64,000 nt of DNA from JANPLG01 sp964609085 (GTDB lineage Bacteria > Armatimonadota > SYMT01), in contig CAZSRZ010000008.1 of assembly GCA_964609085.1 (NCBI GenBank), positions 1 to 64,000 on the forward strand. The letters are read 5' to 3'. Below, in pieces: positions 54,786-64,000 of this stretch; the first letter of the stretch is position 1, and every line of letters starts with the position of its first letter. A program made the translations under genes and the position numbers. The notes under the pieces are model-generated. The model searched no databases. It saw nothing but the letters and a program-made list of their open reading frames with translations, and had not been told where the DNA came from.

Positions 54786-56006
54786 CTACTCCTCGTCGTC
54801 TTCGAACTCGTCCTCTTCGTCCACGAATCCCGTCGCAACCGGCTCGTCATCGCCGTAGTAACCGGCCTCCTGCGCTCGCCGGACGGAGAGCGTGAGCCGC
54901 CGCTCTTCGGCTCGGATCTCCAGGATTCGAACCTCGACCGTGTCGCCGACTTGCACGACATCCTCGGGTTTGGTGATCCGGCCGATTGCCAGTTCCGCGT
55001 TCGGCACGATGCCTTCGAGCCCACCGTCGAGTTGGACGAACGCACCGAAGGGCACCAGCCGGGTGACCGTGCCGGAGACGATGTCGTCGGCCTGGAACCG
55101 CTGGGGTGCCTCGATCCACGGGTCGGGCAGGATCTGACGCCGCCCGAGGGAGATCCGACCTTGCTCCAGATTCATCTTCAGGACGACGACCTGGATCTCA
55201 TCTCCGACCTTCAGCACTTCGTTCGGGTGCTTGATGCGCGTCCAACTCATCTCGCTGATGTGCAGCAGGCCGTCCACGCCGCCGATGTCCACGAAGGCAC
55301 CGTAGTCGGTGATTCGGCGCACGATTCCGGTGCGGACCTGACCCTCGGCGAGGTTTGCCAGAGTCTCCTGCTTCAGCGCATCCAGCTCTTCCTTGGTCGC
55401 CATCTTGTGGGAGAGGACCACCTTTCGGCGGTCACGATCCACCTCGATGACCTTGAGCGGGAGAATCGTCCCGACGTACTTCTCCAGATTCCGGGCCTGC
55501 CCGTTGCCCACGTGGGAGGCAGGCACGAAGCCCCGGATGCCGAGGTCCACCACGAGGCCGCCCTTCACCCGTTCCGTGACGCGCGCGTTCAAGGTTTCCT
55601 GCTGCTTCTGGGCCTCGATCACCCTGTCCCACGCCTTCTCGAAATCGGCGCGCTTCTTGGAGAGAATGACCTGGTCCGAATCGTCGTCCCCGGCGTTCAG
55701 CACGAGCACGTCGATCTCGTCCCCGACACGCACGATCTGCTCGAGCCTACGGCCGGACTCTCGGGACAACTCGTTCGGGGGCACGAGCCCCTCGCACTTG
55801 GTGCCCACGTCCACAAGCACCCCCTCCCGGTCGATGTGCACCACCCGACCTCGCACCATCTCCCCCTCGCTGAGCGAGCGGAGGGCGTCGCCGAAGTCGA
55901 TGGACCCGGCCTTCTCTGCCGCGTCGGGCACTTCGCCGCCCTGGGCAAGAATCGTCCCGATCGGAGGGCGCCCCGCTCTGCCGGGGGCCGTCTGCATGTC
56001 GGACAT
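54786..56006 (-). CDS. rpsA: Ribosomal protein S1
   Basis: S1 binds mRNA on the 30S subunit and aids initiation. The protein of about 406 residues has four S1 domains (for example GRVVHIDREGVLVDVGTKCEG; TDYGAFVDIGGVDGLLHISE; VPFGAFVQLDGGLEGIVPNAE) and an acidic C-terminal tail. This short form is typical of Gram-positive and some deep-branching bacteria, not of Proteobacteria. I start at ATG 56006; a longer frame to 56186 is basic and unlike S1. It is probably cotranscribed with coaE, which begins 7 bp after it. Confidence 0.93.
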   Translation of the reverse strand: MSDMQTAPGRAGRPPIGTILAQGGEVPDAAEKAGSIDFGDALRSLSEGEMVRGRVVHIDREGVLVDVGTKCEGLVPPNELSRESGRRLEQIVRVGDEIDVLVLNAGDDDSDQVILSKKRADFEKAWDRVIEAQKQQETLNARVTERVKGGLVVDLGIRGFVPASHVGNGQARNLEKYVGTILPLKVIEVDRDRRKVVLSHKMATKEELDALKQETLANLAEGQVRTGIVRRITDYGAFVDIGGVDGLLHISEMSWTRIKHPNEVLKVGDEIQVVVLKMNLEQGRISLGRRQILPDPWIEAPQRFQADDIVSGTVTRLVPFGAFVQLDGGLEGIVPNAELAIGRITKPEDVVQVGDTVEVRILEIRAEERRLTLSVRRAQEAGYYGDDEPVATGFVDEEDEFEDDEE

Positions 56007-56258
56007 CAGGTTCAACTTCTCTCTCAACCGTGGCCACCCGATTGCGGCCCCGGACGCGGACGCTCGGGCATCCCTTCGGGGAGCCTCCGCCGCGCGGCCG
56101 CATTTTAGCACCTCGGCCTCCCACGACACAATGGAACGCCAGATTCCAGGCGGCTCAGTTCCCGGCTGGCAATCCGCGCCGGCCACTGCCAGCCTCTATG
56201 CCCCGACACCGGCCCGGGGCCGCCTGCTCGCGAGCCCGTCCCGCACCCATCCAGGGGG

Positions 56259-56287
56259 TTGCCATCCCCACCAGGCGGGGTTAGAAT
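56259..56287 (+). promoter_or_regulatory. Sigma-70 promoter of groESL
   Basis: TTGCCA (56259-56264) and TAGAAT (56282-56287) are separated by exactly 17 bp. Transcription should start near 56294, directly in front of the CIRCE element. Confidence 0.85.
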
Positions 56288-56295
56288 ACGCCAGG

Positions 56296-56322
56296 TTGGC
56301 ACTCCCTCTAGGTGAGTGCTAA
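56296..56322 (+). promoter_or_regulatory. CIRCE operator of groESL
   Basis: TTGGCACTC-N9-GAGTGCTAA is a CIRCE inverted repeat with one imperfect base. It begins 8 bp after the -10 hexamer, so bound HrcA would cover the start region of groESL transcription. Confidence 0.97.
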
Positions 56323-56436
56323 ATCGCTTCCGCAGTGCCGCGGATCCCGTTCCGGCCCGGCTTCCCGCCTACGACCATTCGGGCCCGCGGCACGCGACTG
56401 AGTCGAGTGTTTCACGCACGCGAGGAGAATTCAGAT

Positions 56437-56730
56437 ATGGCAAGCCTCAAGCCGCTCTCCGATCGCATCATCATCACCGCGATCACGGCCGAAGAGAAGA
56501 CCGCTGGCGGCATCGTCCTCCCGGACACCGCCAAGGAGAAGCCGCAGCAGGGCGAGGTCATCGCCGCCGGGCCCGGGCGCGTCCTGGACAACGGCAAGGT
56601 GGCCCCGATGGATGTGAAGGTCGGTGACCGCGTCTACTACGGCAAGTACAGCGGCACGGAAGTGAAGCTGAACGGCAAGGAGTACGTTGTCCTGCGACAG
56701 GACGACATTCTCGGCGTCGTCGAGAACTAG
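56437..56730 (+). CDS. groES: Co-chaperonin GroES
   Basis: The 97-residue protein has the full GroES layout: LKPLSDRIIITAI, mobile loop TAGGIVLPDTAKEKP, GEVIAAGPG and the C-terminal VLRQDDILGVVE. GroES caps GroEL. The ATG at 56437 has GAGGAG upstream; earlier in-frame ATGs are not conserved. groEL follows after 60 bp. Confidence 0.98.
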   Translation: MASLKPLSDRIIITAITAEEKTAGGIVLPDTAKEKPQQGEVIAAGPGRVLDNGKVAPMDVKVGDRVYYGKYSGTEVKLNGKEYVVLRQDDILGVVEN

Positions 56731-56790
56731 CCTCAACGGCCGGGCACTCCCGGTCAACTCTCAACCTCTCTCCCAGGAGTCTAATAAGGT

Positions 56791-58437
<1,647 letters not shown>

Positions 58438-58456
58438 CCCCGACTCGACTGAGCTG

Positions 58457-58490
58457 AGAAGGGCCGACGGCGAAAGTCGTCGGCCCTTCT
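58457..58490. terminator. Hairpin between groEL and a convergent gene
   Basis: A perfect 13-bp stem (AGAAGGGCCGACG with its complement) with an 8-nt loop lies 20 bp after the groEL stop. No T-tract follows on either strand, but its position between convergent genes fits a bidirectional terminator. Confidence 0.65.
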
Positions 58491-58501
58491 GCGTACTGCG
58501 G

Positions 58502-59578
58502 CTACTCTCTGCCCTCCGCCATCACCTCGCGCAGTAGGGACTGCCATCGATCCAGCGACGTCCCGACGCTGAAGTGTCCGATCACACGCGACCGTCCCGC
58601 AGCGCCCAGCCGCAGCATGCGGTCCGGGTCGTCCAGGAGGGCAGAGACCGCCTGGGAGATGGCCCCTGGATCGGCGGGCGGGACAAGAATCCCCGTGACG
58701 CCCGCGTTGACGATCTCCGCGGAGCCGTCGACGTCGGTCGCCACCACCGGGAGGCTGCCGGCCATGGCCTCCAGCACGACGTTGGGCGCACCTTCTCGCA
58801 AGGAGGGATGCACCAGCAGGTCGACGGAACCCATCAGCCCGCGCATGTCGGCCACGAATCCAAGCAGCGACACCCGGTCGCGGAGACCCAGTCGCTCTAT
58901 CTGCCCACTCAATTCGGCCTCGCCCTCTCCGGTGCCGGCGATGAGTAACCGGGCCCCGGGATGGGTCGCCACGAGCAGGGCCATCGCCTCGACGAGATAC
59001 CGGTGGCCCTTGTCCCTTACGAGCCGCCCCGCACTCAACAAGACGGCCGCCCCATCCGCCGGGCGGCGGCGCTCGGTCAGGGGGGGCAGCTCTACCCCGT
59101 TCGCGATCACCGCGATCTTCCCCCGGGGGATCCATCCGAAGCCGCGGAGTTCATCGGCCAGTGCTTCGGCATTGACGACGAACCGACGCGCCATCGGGGC
59201 GACCATGTGGCGATTCATCAAGCTGTCGCCGAAGCTGCCTGCCAGTCCATTTCGGTAGACAAGTCTCGCGTCGGGACGGATCCGCAGGGCGAGGGATCCC
59301 GCCCGAGCGGCTCGGGGATCGCAACAGATGAGCACATCGGGGCCGAAACCGCGGAGTCGCCGCCCCAATGTCAGCGCTGTCGCGGGTGCGAGCTGATGCT
59401 TCACCAACAGCCCTTCCGCAGGGATTCCCAGCCGACGGCATTCGTTGAGCAGTTCGCTGCCGGGGTGAGCGAGCACGAGCACTTCTTCCCCGCGACCGCG
59501 CAAGCCTGCGGAGAATTGGATGACCCACTTCTCGCCGCCACCAAAGGCACGCACCGTGTTCAGCACGGCGATCCGCAT
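58502..59578 (-). CDS. Glycosyltransferase family 4 protein
   Basis: The protein of about 358 residues has the GT-B layout: FGGGEKWVIQFSAGLRGRGEE at the N-terminus, LSAGRLVRDKGH for the sugar-nucleotide domain, and the acceptor motif SLREGAPNVVLEAMA near the C-terminus. It probably makes a surface glycan. I start at ATG 59578, with AAGGAGG upstream; a GTG at 59602 is possible. Confidence 0.92.
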   Translation of the reverse strand: MRIAVLNTVRAFGGGEKWVIQFSAGLRGRGEEVLVLAHPGSELLNECRRLGIPAEGLLVKHQLAPATALTLGRRLRGFGPDVLICCDPRAARAGSLALRIRPDARLVYRNGLAGSFGDSLMNRHMVAPMARRFVVNAEALADELRGFGWIPRGKIAVIANGVELPPLTERRRPADGAAVLLSAGRLVRDKGHRYLVEAMALLVATHPGARLLIAGTGEGEAELSGQIERLGLRDRVSLLGFVADMRGLMGSVDLLVHPSLREGAPNVVLEAMAGSLPVVATDVDGSAEIVNAGVTGILVPPADPGAISQAVSALLDDPDRMLRLGAAGRSRVIGHFSVGTSLDRWQSLLREVMAEGRE

Positions 59579-59648
59579 GCGGGTGTGACCCTCCTTGCCC
59601 ACCCCAACTCCGACCAGGCGTCTTGACCCGGTGACCCGCGATTAGGGA

Positions 59649-62027
59649 TTACGCGGGCACAACCGCGGCGGGCGGCCCCTTCCGGAAGCTGCAGAGGAAG
59701 GCACCGCCGTAAAGCGCGAGAGCGATCCAGTAGAGGAAGCTGAAGCCGAAACACATCGACGTGTACTCGATCAGCCCGCCCAGCATTGCCCCGACCAGGT
59801 TGGCGGCGAGCGCTCCTGAGATCTGCTGCGTCGATCGGATGAGGGTTGAGAAAATGATGCCGGAGAAGAAGAGCGGTGACGTGAGCACCACCAGCGCCGT
59901 CAACCGTCCCGTGAGGCTGGAGTCGAACCCTCGGGACGAGAGGAACATCCCCACGCCGATGATCGAAAGCAGCAGGACATAGGCAACCGGCAGCGCTTTT
60001 TGCGGGATGTTCAGCTTCTGCACCGCGAGGTTGGCGAGGAATGCCATGGTCAGGATGCCGAGGATGACAAAGCCGACAACCTGCCACGTGTTTCCAAAGT
60101 TCAACCCGAGGGTGGTGATGCTGCGCGTCTCCACGAGCATGAAGCCCGCCCCAAGCAGGAAGAAGGCGGCGTGGTCCGGCTCCAGCTTCACCCTGGCCAC
60201 CGATCGCGTCATCCCGATCGCGATCAACACCAGCAACCCCATCACGACCATGTAAGAGAAGGGGAAGATCTTGTGAACCACGTAGAGGAACGGCCAGTCG
60301 TCCGTGGAGAGGTCCGCCTTCAGCTTGGGATCGGCATAGCGAGCGGTCACATCCTGGAACCCGGCTCGAGTGATGGCGTCTTGGGGGACCTCCAGCCGGG
60401 CGTTCTTCCGCATCAGGAAGATGATGGCGCCGTCGTATCTGGCCTCCACGCAGACCGGCTCGATGTCGTCGAACGCCTGCTTCAGCATGAGGTAGAACTT
60501 CCGCCCCAGTTCTGGTGACAGCACACAGAAGGAAAGGCTCAGGACGCCGTCGGACTTCAGCCGCGCCCGCGCTTCCCGGAACGCCTCGACGGTGTAAACG
60601 AAGGAGTCCAGCCGGACATTCGATGCGTTGCTGAGGAGCGTGTGGGAGTCGAGCAGGCCATAGACGACCATGTCGTACTCTTTGGGTGTCTGACGCAGAT
60701 AGGTCCGCGCGTCGTTCACGATCACGCTCACCCGGTCGCTCTTGTACGGTTCCTCGGGGTGGTAGTACTTTCCGAACTGCACGATGGCCGGATCAATCTC
60801 GATGGCGTCGACGTGCTCCACCCCCATCCGGAGGGCGGCTGCGACGTCGTTGCCGGTGCCCGACCCGACGATGGCGATGTCTTGCGCGTGGTGGCCGACC
60901 GTGAAGGGGAACTCGTAGTAGTTGGCGATCGCCTTCAGGTGCTCGTTGCCGGGGGCGTTCACCAGGGCGGGAGTCAGGAAGTGAATGCGCTGAAAGTACT
61001 GCCCCGCAGCCAGAAGCCGCGTGAGGCCGAACTTGTCCGCGCCGCGCTCGATGATCTGGTAGGGAGAGTAGGTGGGGGCCCAGGGAAAGTTCAACGGCCA
61101 GGAGAGGGCGCCCATGGTCACCAGAAAGGCTGCGCCGCCCACCATCGTCGCCCGACGGTTGAAGGTGAGAAACGGCAGCAGTGCGAGAAAGCTGGCGCCG
61201 AACCAGACTGCCGGGGCCGTCCAGGCGATGCTCAAGGCCATCGTCGCGACAACGCCGATGATGCTGCCGAGCAGGTTGAGCCCGTAGGCGGTCAGCTTCG
61301 GTCGCCGGTCGAGCAGCGCACCGCAGACCTGTCCGATGGGCACAAAGACCAGCGCGGTCAAGGCGAAAGTGACGGCGAGGAGGATGATGGCGCCGGCATA
61401 GTCGTGCAGGCTGTCCGTCTTCTGCATCCCCATCGCCAACTCTTCGAGCACCGGGACGGTGCGGAGGACCCCAGCATCCCAATCGGTCGGGTTATAGCGA
61501 CAGAAAAGGAGCAGGATCACCTGCCAGGCGAAGAGCGGGGCGGCCGCGAGTAGCGGAATGTGCCGGCGGTGGGACTGCGCGTAGCCGAGACCCAGACCGG
61601 TGAAGCAGGCCAGAAGCCCAAAATTCTTGTAGATACTGAACAATTCGAAGATGGTGCCATGCCATCGAATCAGCGATAGCTGAAAGCCCAGGCTAACGGC
61701 GGCAGAGACCAGGATCGCCGGGTTGATCCACTTATCGGGCAGCGACTCGAGGAATCCGGTCTGCTCCTCGCTCTGTTCCTCGCAAAACCTGTCGATGCGC
61801 CGGTAGTAGAGGAAGCAGGCGACCCCAGCGATGGCAAAGAGCACCAGGATCCCGAGCAGCTTGAACCCCAGGCCCAACGCGTCCGGCTTCTGCCCGGGCT
61901 TCATGATGTTGTAAGCCCACACCATCGGCGGGAGCAGCAGACTGGCGAGGACTGAGAGGCGGGCAAGCCTGAGGTAGCGCGAGGCGAAGGAGACTTGTTC
62001 CATGGGCACGGGTAGACCGGCGCGCAT
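59649..62027 (-). CDS. Membrane spermidine-synthase-like methyltransferase-fold protein
   Basis: The 792-residue protein has many transmembrane helices at both ends. The middle domain (about 350-570) has the Rossmann-fold motif IAIVGSGTGNDVAAAL, DAIEIDPAIV and ARTYLRQTPKEYDMV, as in spermidine synthase. Membrane-fused members of this family are common, but their products are mostly unknown. The start is ATG 62027 or ATG 62003. Confidence 0.85.
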   Translation of the reverse strand: MRAGLPVPMEQVSFASRYLRLARLSVLASLLLPPMVWAYNIMKPGQKPDALGLGFKLLGILVLFAIAGVACFLYYRRIDRFCEEQSEEQTGFLESLPDKWINPAILVSAAVSLGFQLSLIRWHGTIFELFSIYKNFGLLACFTGLGLGYAQSHRRHIPLLAAAPLFAWQVILLLFCRYNPTDWDAGVLRTVPVLEELAMGMQKTDSLHDYAGAIILLAVTFALTALVFVPIGQVCGALLDRRPKLTAYGLNLLGSIIGVVATMALSIAWTAPAVWFGASFLALLPFLTFNRRATMVGGAAFLVTMGALSWPLNFPWAPTYSPYQIIERGADKFGLTRLLAAGQYFQRIHFLTPALVNAPGNEHLKAIANYYEFPFTVGHHAQDIAIVGSGTGNDVAAALRMGVEHVDAIEIDPAIVQFGKYYHPEEPYKSDRVSVIVNDARTYLRQTPKEYDMVVYGLLDSHTLLSNASNVRLDSFVYTVEAFREARARLKSDGVLSLSFCVLSPELGRKFYLMLKQAFDDIEPVCVEARYDGAIIFLMRKNARLEVPQDAITRAGFQDVTARYADPKLKADLSTDDWPFLYVVHKIFPFSYMVVMGLLVLIAIGMTRSVARVKLEPDHAAFFLLGAGFMLVETRSITTLGLNFGNTWQVVGFVILGILTMAFLANLAVQKLNIPQKALPVAYVLLLSIIGVGMFLSSRGFDSSLTGRLTALVVLTSPLFFSGIIFSTLIRSTQQISGALAANLVGAMLGGLIEYTSMCFGFSFLYWIALALYGGAFLCSFRKGPPAAVVPA

Positions 62028-62194
62028 CGGGCGGGATTCCCGGGGGCGGAACGGTCCGGGCTAGGTTATCTCAGCCACGGCTCACGCTTGAAGCCGATCC
62101 GGATCTGCGCGCCGCGGTGAGCCCCTCGTGCCGGGGAAGAAGGGGACGAGGTCGGCCGGACAGCATCAGACCGGACAGACGTCTGGCACGAAAC

Positions 62195-63211
62195 TCATGG
62201 GTCCGGGATTGACTCCAGGACACGCCGTAGCACGCCGTCGGGAAGCGGTCCGACCACGGCGACGTTGGCCTGACCTCGCTTGCCGGTGAGGACTCGGAGG
62301 CGCGTGGCACTGTCCATCTGGCCGACGCCTTCCAACCCCATCGCAGGGCCCTGAAAGACAGAGAGCGTGCTCTGCTCCTGCGGGTTGCGGTAGACGGCCA
62401 CGAGAACCTCCCGCCCACGGAAGTTGTGCAGGAAGAACCCGCTCCACTCGTAGCCGGGCGGGACGAAGCGGGGACGGAGCGGTCCGCCCCAACCCACCGC
62501 CAGGCGCAAAGCCCTCGCCGGAGGGATAGGTCGCCGCTCGCCTCGTGCAACGATCTGCGCTGTGGGAGGGGGGATGTATGGGAGGGTGCCGGTGGGAGGC
62601 TCCACGCCGAAATTGATGGAGAGGAACTGCGTGGAGACCTGAGCTCCATTCTCCTGCAGCTCATCCAGACGCAGTTGGAGATAGCTCTCCTTGTCGATCC
62701 AGAACTTCCGCTGCACGCGAGGTTTGTTGAGCGGTCGAACCTGGATCACGTAGGTCGGCCGGCCGGCAACCGCGTCGTCGGGCAATTGCTCGATGGCGAT
62801 CACCTGGCGGCGGACCATTGCCCGCAGGTCCGACTTTGCCTCAGGCCCGCCCAGCCGTGAAGGCGATTGCTCCACCACATTCTGCCTCGGGATGTAGATG
62901 AGTTGCTTCTCACCGTCGTCGAACAGCACCTGACCATTCCGGTAATTGACCCGCAGCATCGAGCCGGACCGGAAGACACGCTGCTGCGTCCGGGCCGTCT
63001 GCCCACCCGGGCGGATCACCTGGGTTACCTGCTCACCGACAAAGTTGGTCTTCGTCGGGTGGGTGCTGCGCAGCAGGATCTGCACCGGCTCCTCTGCTGC
63101 GTGAGCGGGCGACGAGACAGAACCAAGCACGGCGAGGGCGATGACCAGCGTTCTGGGATGAGCGCACCGTGCTGGGATGGCCGGAGGAGAGCTGAGCATT
63201 GACCGCGGCAT
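62195..63211 (-). CDS. RseB/MucB-like or lipoprotein-sorting-like periplasmic protein
   Basis: The 338-residue protein has a signal peptide (cleavage near PAHAAEE) and a beta-sheet domain resembling the LolA/RseB fold (YRNGQVLFDDGEKQLIYIPR, FWIDKESYLQLRLDELQENG). RseB binds stress signals and regulates anti-sigma cleavage. The start overlaps the anti-sigma stop (TGATG), so it is coupled to it. This gene order (sigma, anti-sigma, RseB-like) supports the assignment. Confidence 0.78.
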   Translation of the reverse strand: MPRSMLSSPPAIPARCAHPRTLVIALAVLGSVSSPAHAAEEPVQILLRSTHPTKTNFVGEQVTQVIRPGGQTARTQQRVFRSGSMLRVNYRNGQVLFDDGEKQLIYIPRQNVVEQSPSRLGGPEAKSDLRAMVRRQVIAIEQLPDDAVAGRPTYVIQVRPLNKPRVQRKFWIDKESYLQLRLDELQENGAQVSTQFLSINFGVEPPTGTLPYIPPPTAQIVARGERRPIPPARALRLAVGWGGPLRPRFVPPGYEWSGFFLHNFRGREVLVAVYRNPQEQSTLSVFQGPAMGLEGVGQMDSATRLRVLTGKRGQANVAVVGPLPDGVLRRVLESIPDP

Positions 63212-63729
63212 CAGGGCGTCGGCGGTGCGTCCGAATAGATGTCGGCGGAGTTCATCTCGATGCTGGCATCCACGGCATCCCAGTTGATCGCGGCGGCCTC
63301 TCCCAACTGCACGTGCCTGTCTGCCGCGGATCGAACAAACGCACTGCGCGCCGCATCCCGCTGCCCGAGGGGATTTAGCAGGCGCGGACCAGCGCTCACG
63401 ACGACGAGCACTGCCGCGAGCGAAGCGGTGGCAAGCATTCCCGGGCCCTGGAGGCGCCACTGCACGGCCATCCACGCGCGCTCAATCCACGCCAGGGGTG
63501 AGATGTGCTCTCGCGACACCCGCTCGCGGAGCCGAGATTCGAACCCTTCTTCCACACTCCGGGAGGGCGAGGCCGCGAGCAACGCCTGCAGCGCCTGGCC
63601 TCGCGCTGCGTACGCGGCGCACTCCGCGCATTCAGCCAGGTGGGCATCCAGGCGTCCCGCGGAGCCGGGGGTCCAGTTCTCGTCCAGTTCCACCAGCCGA
63701 CGGATTCGGTTGCAGTCGTGCGTCTTCAT
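63211..63729 (-). CDS. Zinc-finger anti-sigma factor
   Basis: The 172-residue protein has an N-terminal ZAS motif, H30-x3-C34-x2-C37 (HLAECAEC), followed by a membrane helix (GMLATASLAAVLVVVSAG) and a periplasmic tail with an acidic end. It should hold the adjacent ECF sigma factor at the membrane. I start at ATG 63729; a longer frame to 63759 overlaps the sigma gene. Confidence 0.85.
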   Translation of the reverse strand: MKTHDCNRIRRLVELDENWTPGSAGRLDAHLAECAECAAYAARGQALQALLAASPSRSVEEGFESRLRERVSREHISPLAWIERAWMAVQWRLQGPGMLATASLAAVLVVVSAGPRLLNPLGQRDAARSAFVRSAADRHVQLGEAAAINWDAVDASIEMNSADIYSDAPPTP

Positions 63730-63748
63730 CGTAGTTCGGTTCCCAACC

Positions 63749-64000
63749 CTAGCCTTCAATATAGTGCTGCAGTTTGCGTCGAAGCAGGGCTCGCGCGTTG
63801 AAGAGTCGCGATTTCACGGTCCCCAGTGGGCACCCGAGAGTCTCCGCCACTTGTTCGTAGGCAAGCCCTTCCATGTCGTGGAGCACCACCACGGCCCGCA
63901 ACTTGGGCGGCAAGGAATGCACGGCCTTCTGCACTTGCCCTTGCAATTCGGTCAATTGAATGGATGCCTGTGGGTCCCCCGCGCGCTCCGCGCTCGGCAG
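63749..64000 (-). CDS. ECF sigma factor (partial, 5' end outside window)
   Basis: The visible 83 residues cover region 4: LPPKLRAVVVLHDMEGL, YEQVAETLGCPLGTVKSRLFNARALLRRKL. The N-terminal region 2 lies beyond the window edge. The stop is 20 bp before the anti-sigma start, so the genes form one operon. Confidence 0.9.
   Translation of the reverse strand: MPSAERAGDPQASIQLTELQGQVQKAVHSLPPKLRAVVVLHDMEGLAYEQVAETLGCPLGTVKSRLFNARALLRRKLQHYIEG

Noticed and set aside
54779..55045. N-terminal extension of coaE into rpsA
   Set aside because: The stretch is Ser/Arg-rich and overlaps conserved rpsA codons in another frame.
56335..56436. N-terminal extension of groES
   Set aside because: The added residues are not part of GroES; ATG 56437 with GAGGAG matches the family.

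Overview
The window is a GC-rich bacterial chromosome segment, densely packed and mostly free of mobile DNA. Several features point to an environmental Gram-negative lineage outside the Proteobacteria. These are planctomycete-type DUF1501, PSD1 and ThuA proteins, a PEP-CTERM protein, HrcA with CIRCE operators, a short ribosomal protein S1 with about four S1 domains, an AfsR/BTAD-type regulator, and very large secreted proteins. Armatimonadota is my best guess, but this is an inference from gene content. No rRNA, tRNA, CRISPR array or insertion sequence was recognised.

Layout. 0.6-4.2 kb: a giant BTAD/pseudo-cyclase/NTPase/TPR regulator, then sixA and guaB; guaB has a clear sigma-70 promoter. 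6.7-14.0 kb: a tight signalling operon with a PAS histidine kinase that carries a second, degenerate kinase/receiver pair, an Rcp1-like receiver, a hybrid kinase and an RpfG-like HD-GYP protein. 14.1-19.0 kb: a ThuA-like protein, then DUF1501 and PSD1 on the other strand. 19.0-22.6 kb: a small membrane protein, an ECF sigma factor that overlaps an unknown ORF, a PEP-CTERM protein with a terminator, and a methyltransferase. 22.6-27.3 kb: a YfiR-like periplasmic protein, a CHASE8-like hybrid kinase with HPt, and a receiver-kinase, all in one overlapping operon. 27.4-32.3 kb: a K+ channel/TrkA protein, grpE, hrcA (CIRCE), rnc and lepB. 32.3-39.0 kb: a sugar ABC transporter without its ATPase, a STAS-domain protein, a PEGA-like secreted protein and an orphan HyuB. 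39.0-53.9 kb: five consecutive secreted proteins on the minus strand. 54.0-58.5 kb: coaE, rpsA and groES-groEL (promoter plus CIRCE). 58.5-64.0 kb: a glycosyltransferase, a membrane spermidine-synthase-like protein, and an ECF sigma / anti-sigma / RseB-like trio cut by the window edge.

The best candidate for an undescribed system is the 39.0-53.9 kb cluster. It holds two CsgG-like secreted proteins, a subtilase and two other giant secreted proteins. Three of the five share a C-terminal region made of two tandem modules of the type GW-x-x-IG-x-P ... Y ... G-x-x-W. The co-location of CsgG-like proteins with repeat-bearing exported proteins suggests a cell-surface or extracellular assembly; the function is unknown.

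A second theme is degenerate signalling domains inside otherwise active regulators: a cyclase homology domain without its catalytic Asn/Arg, a HisKA with Lys in place of His, and a receiver with Glu in place of Lys. The groESL and hrcA-grpE operons each carry a CIRCE element, so this heat-shock regulon can be read directly from sequence.
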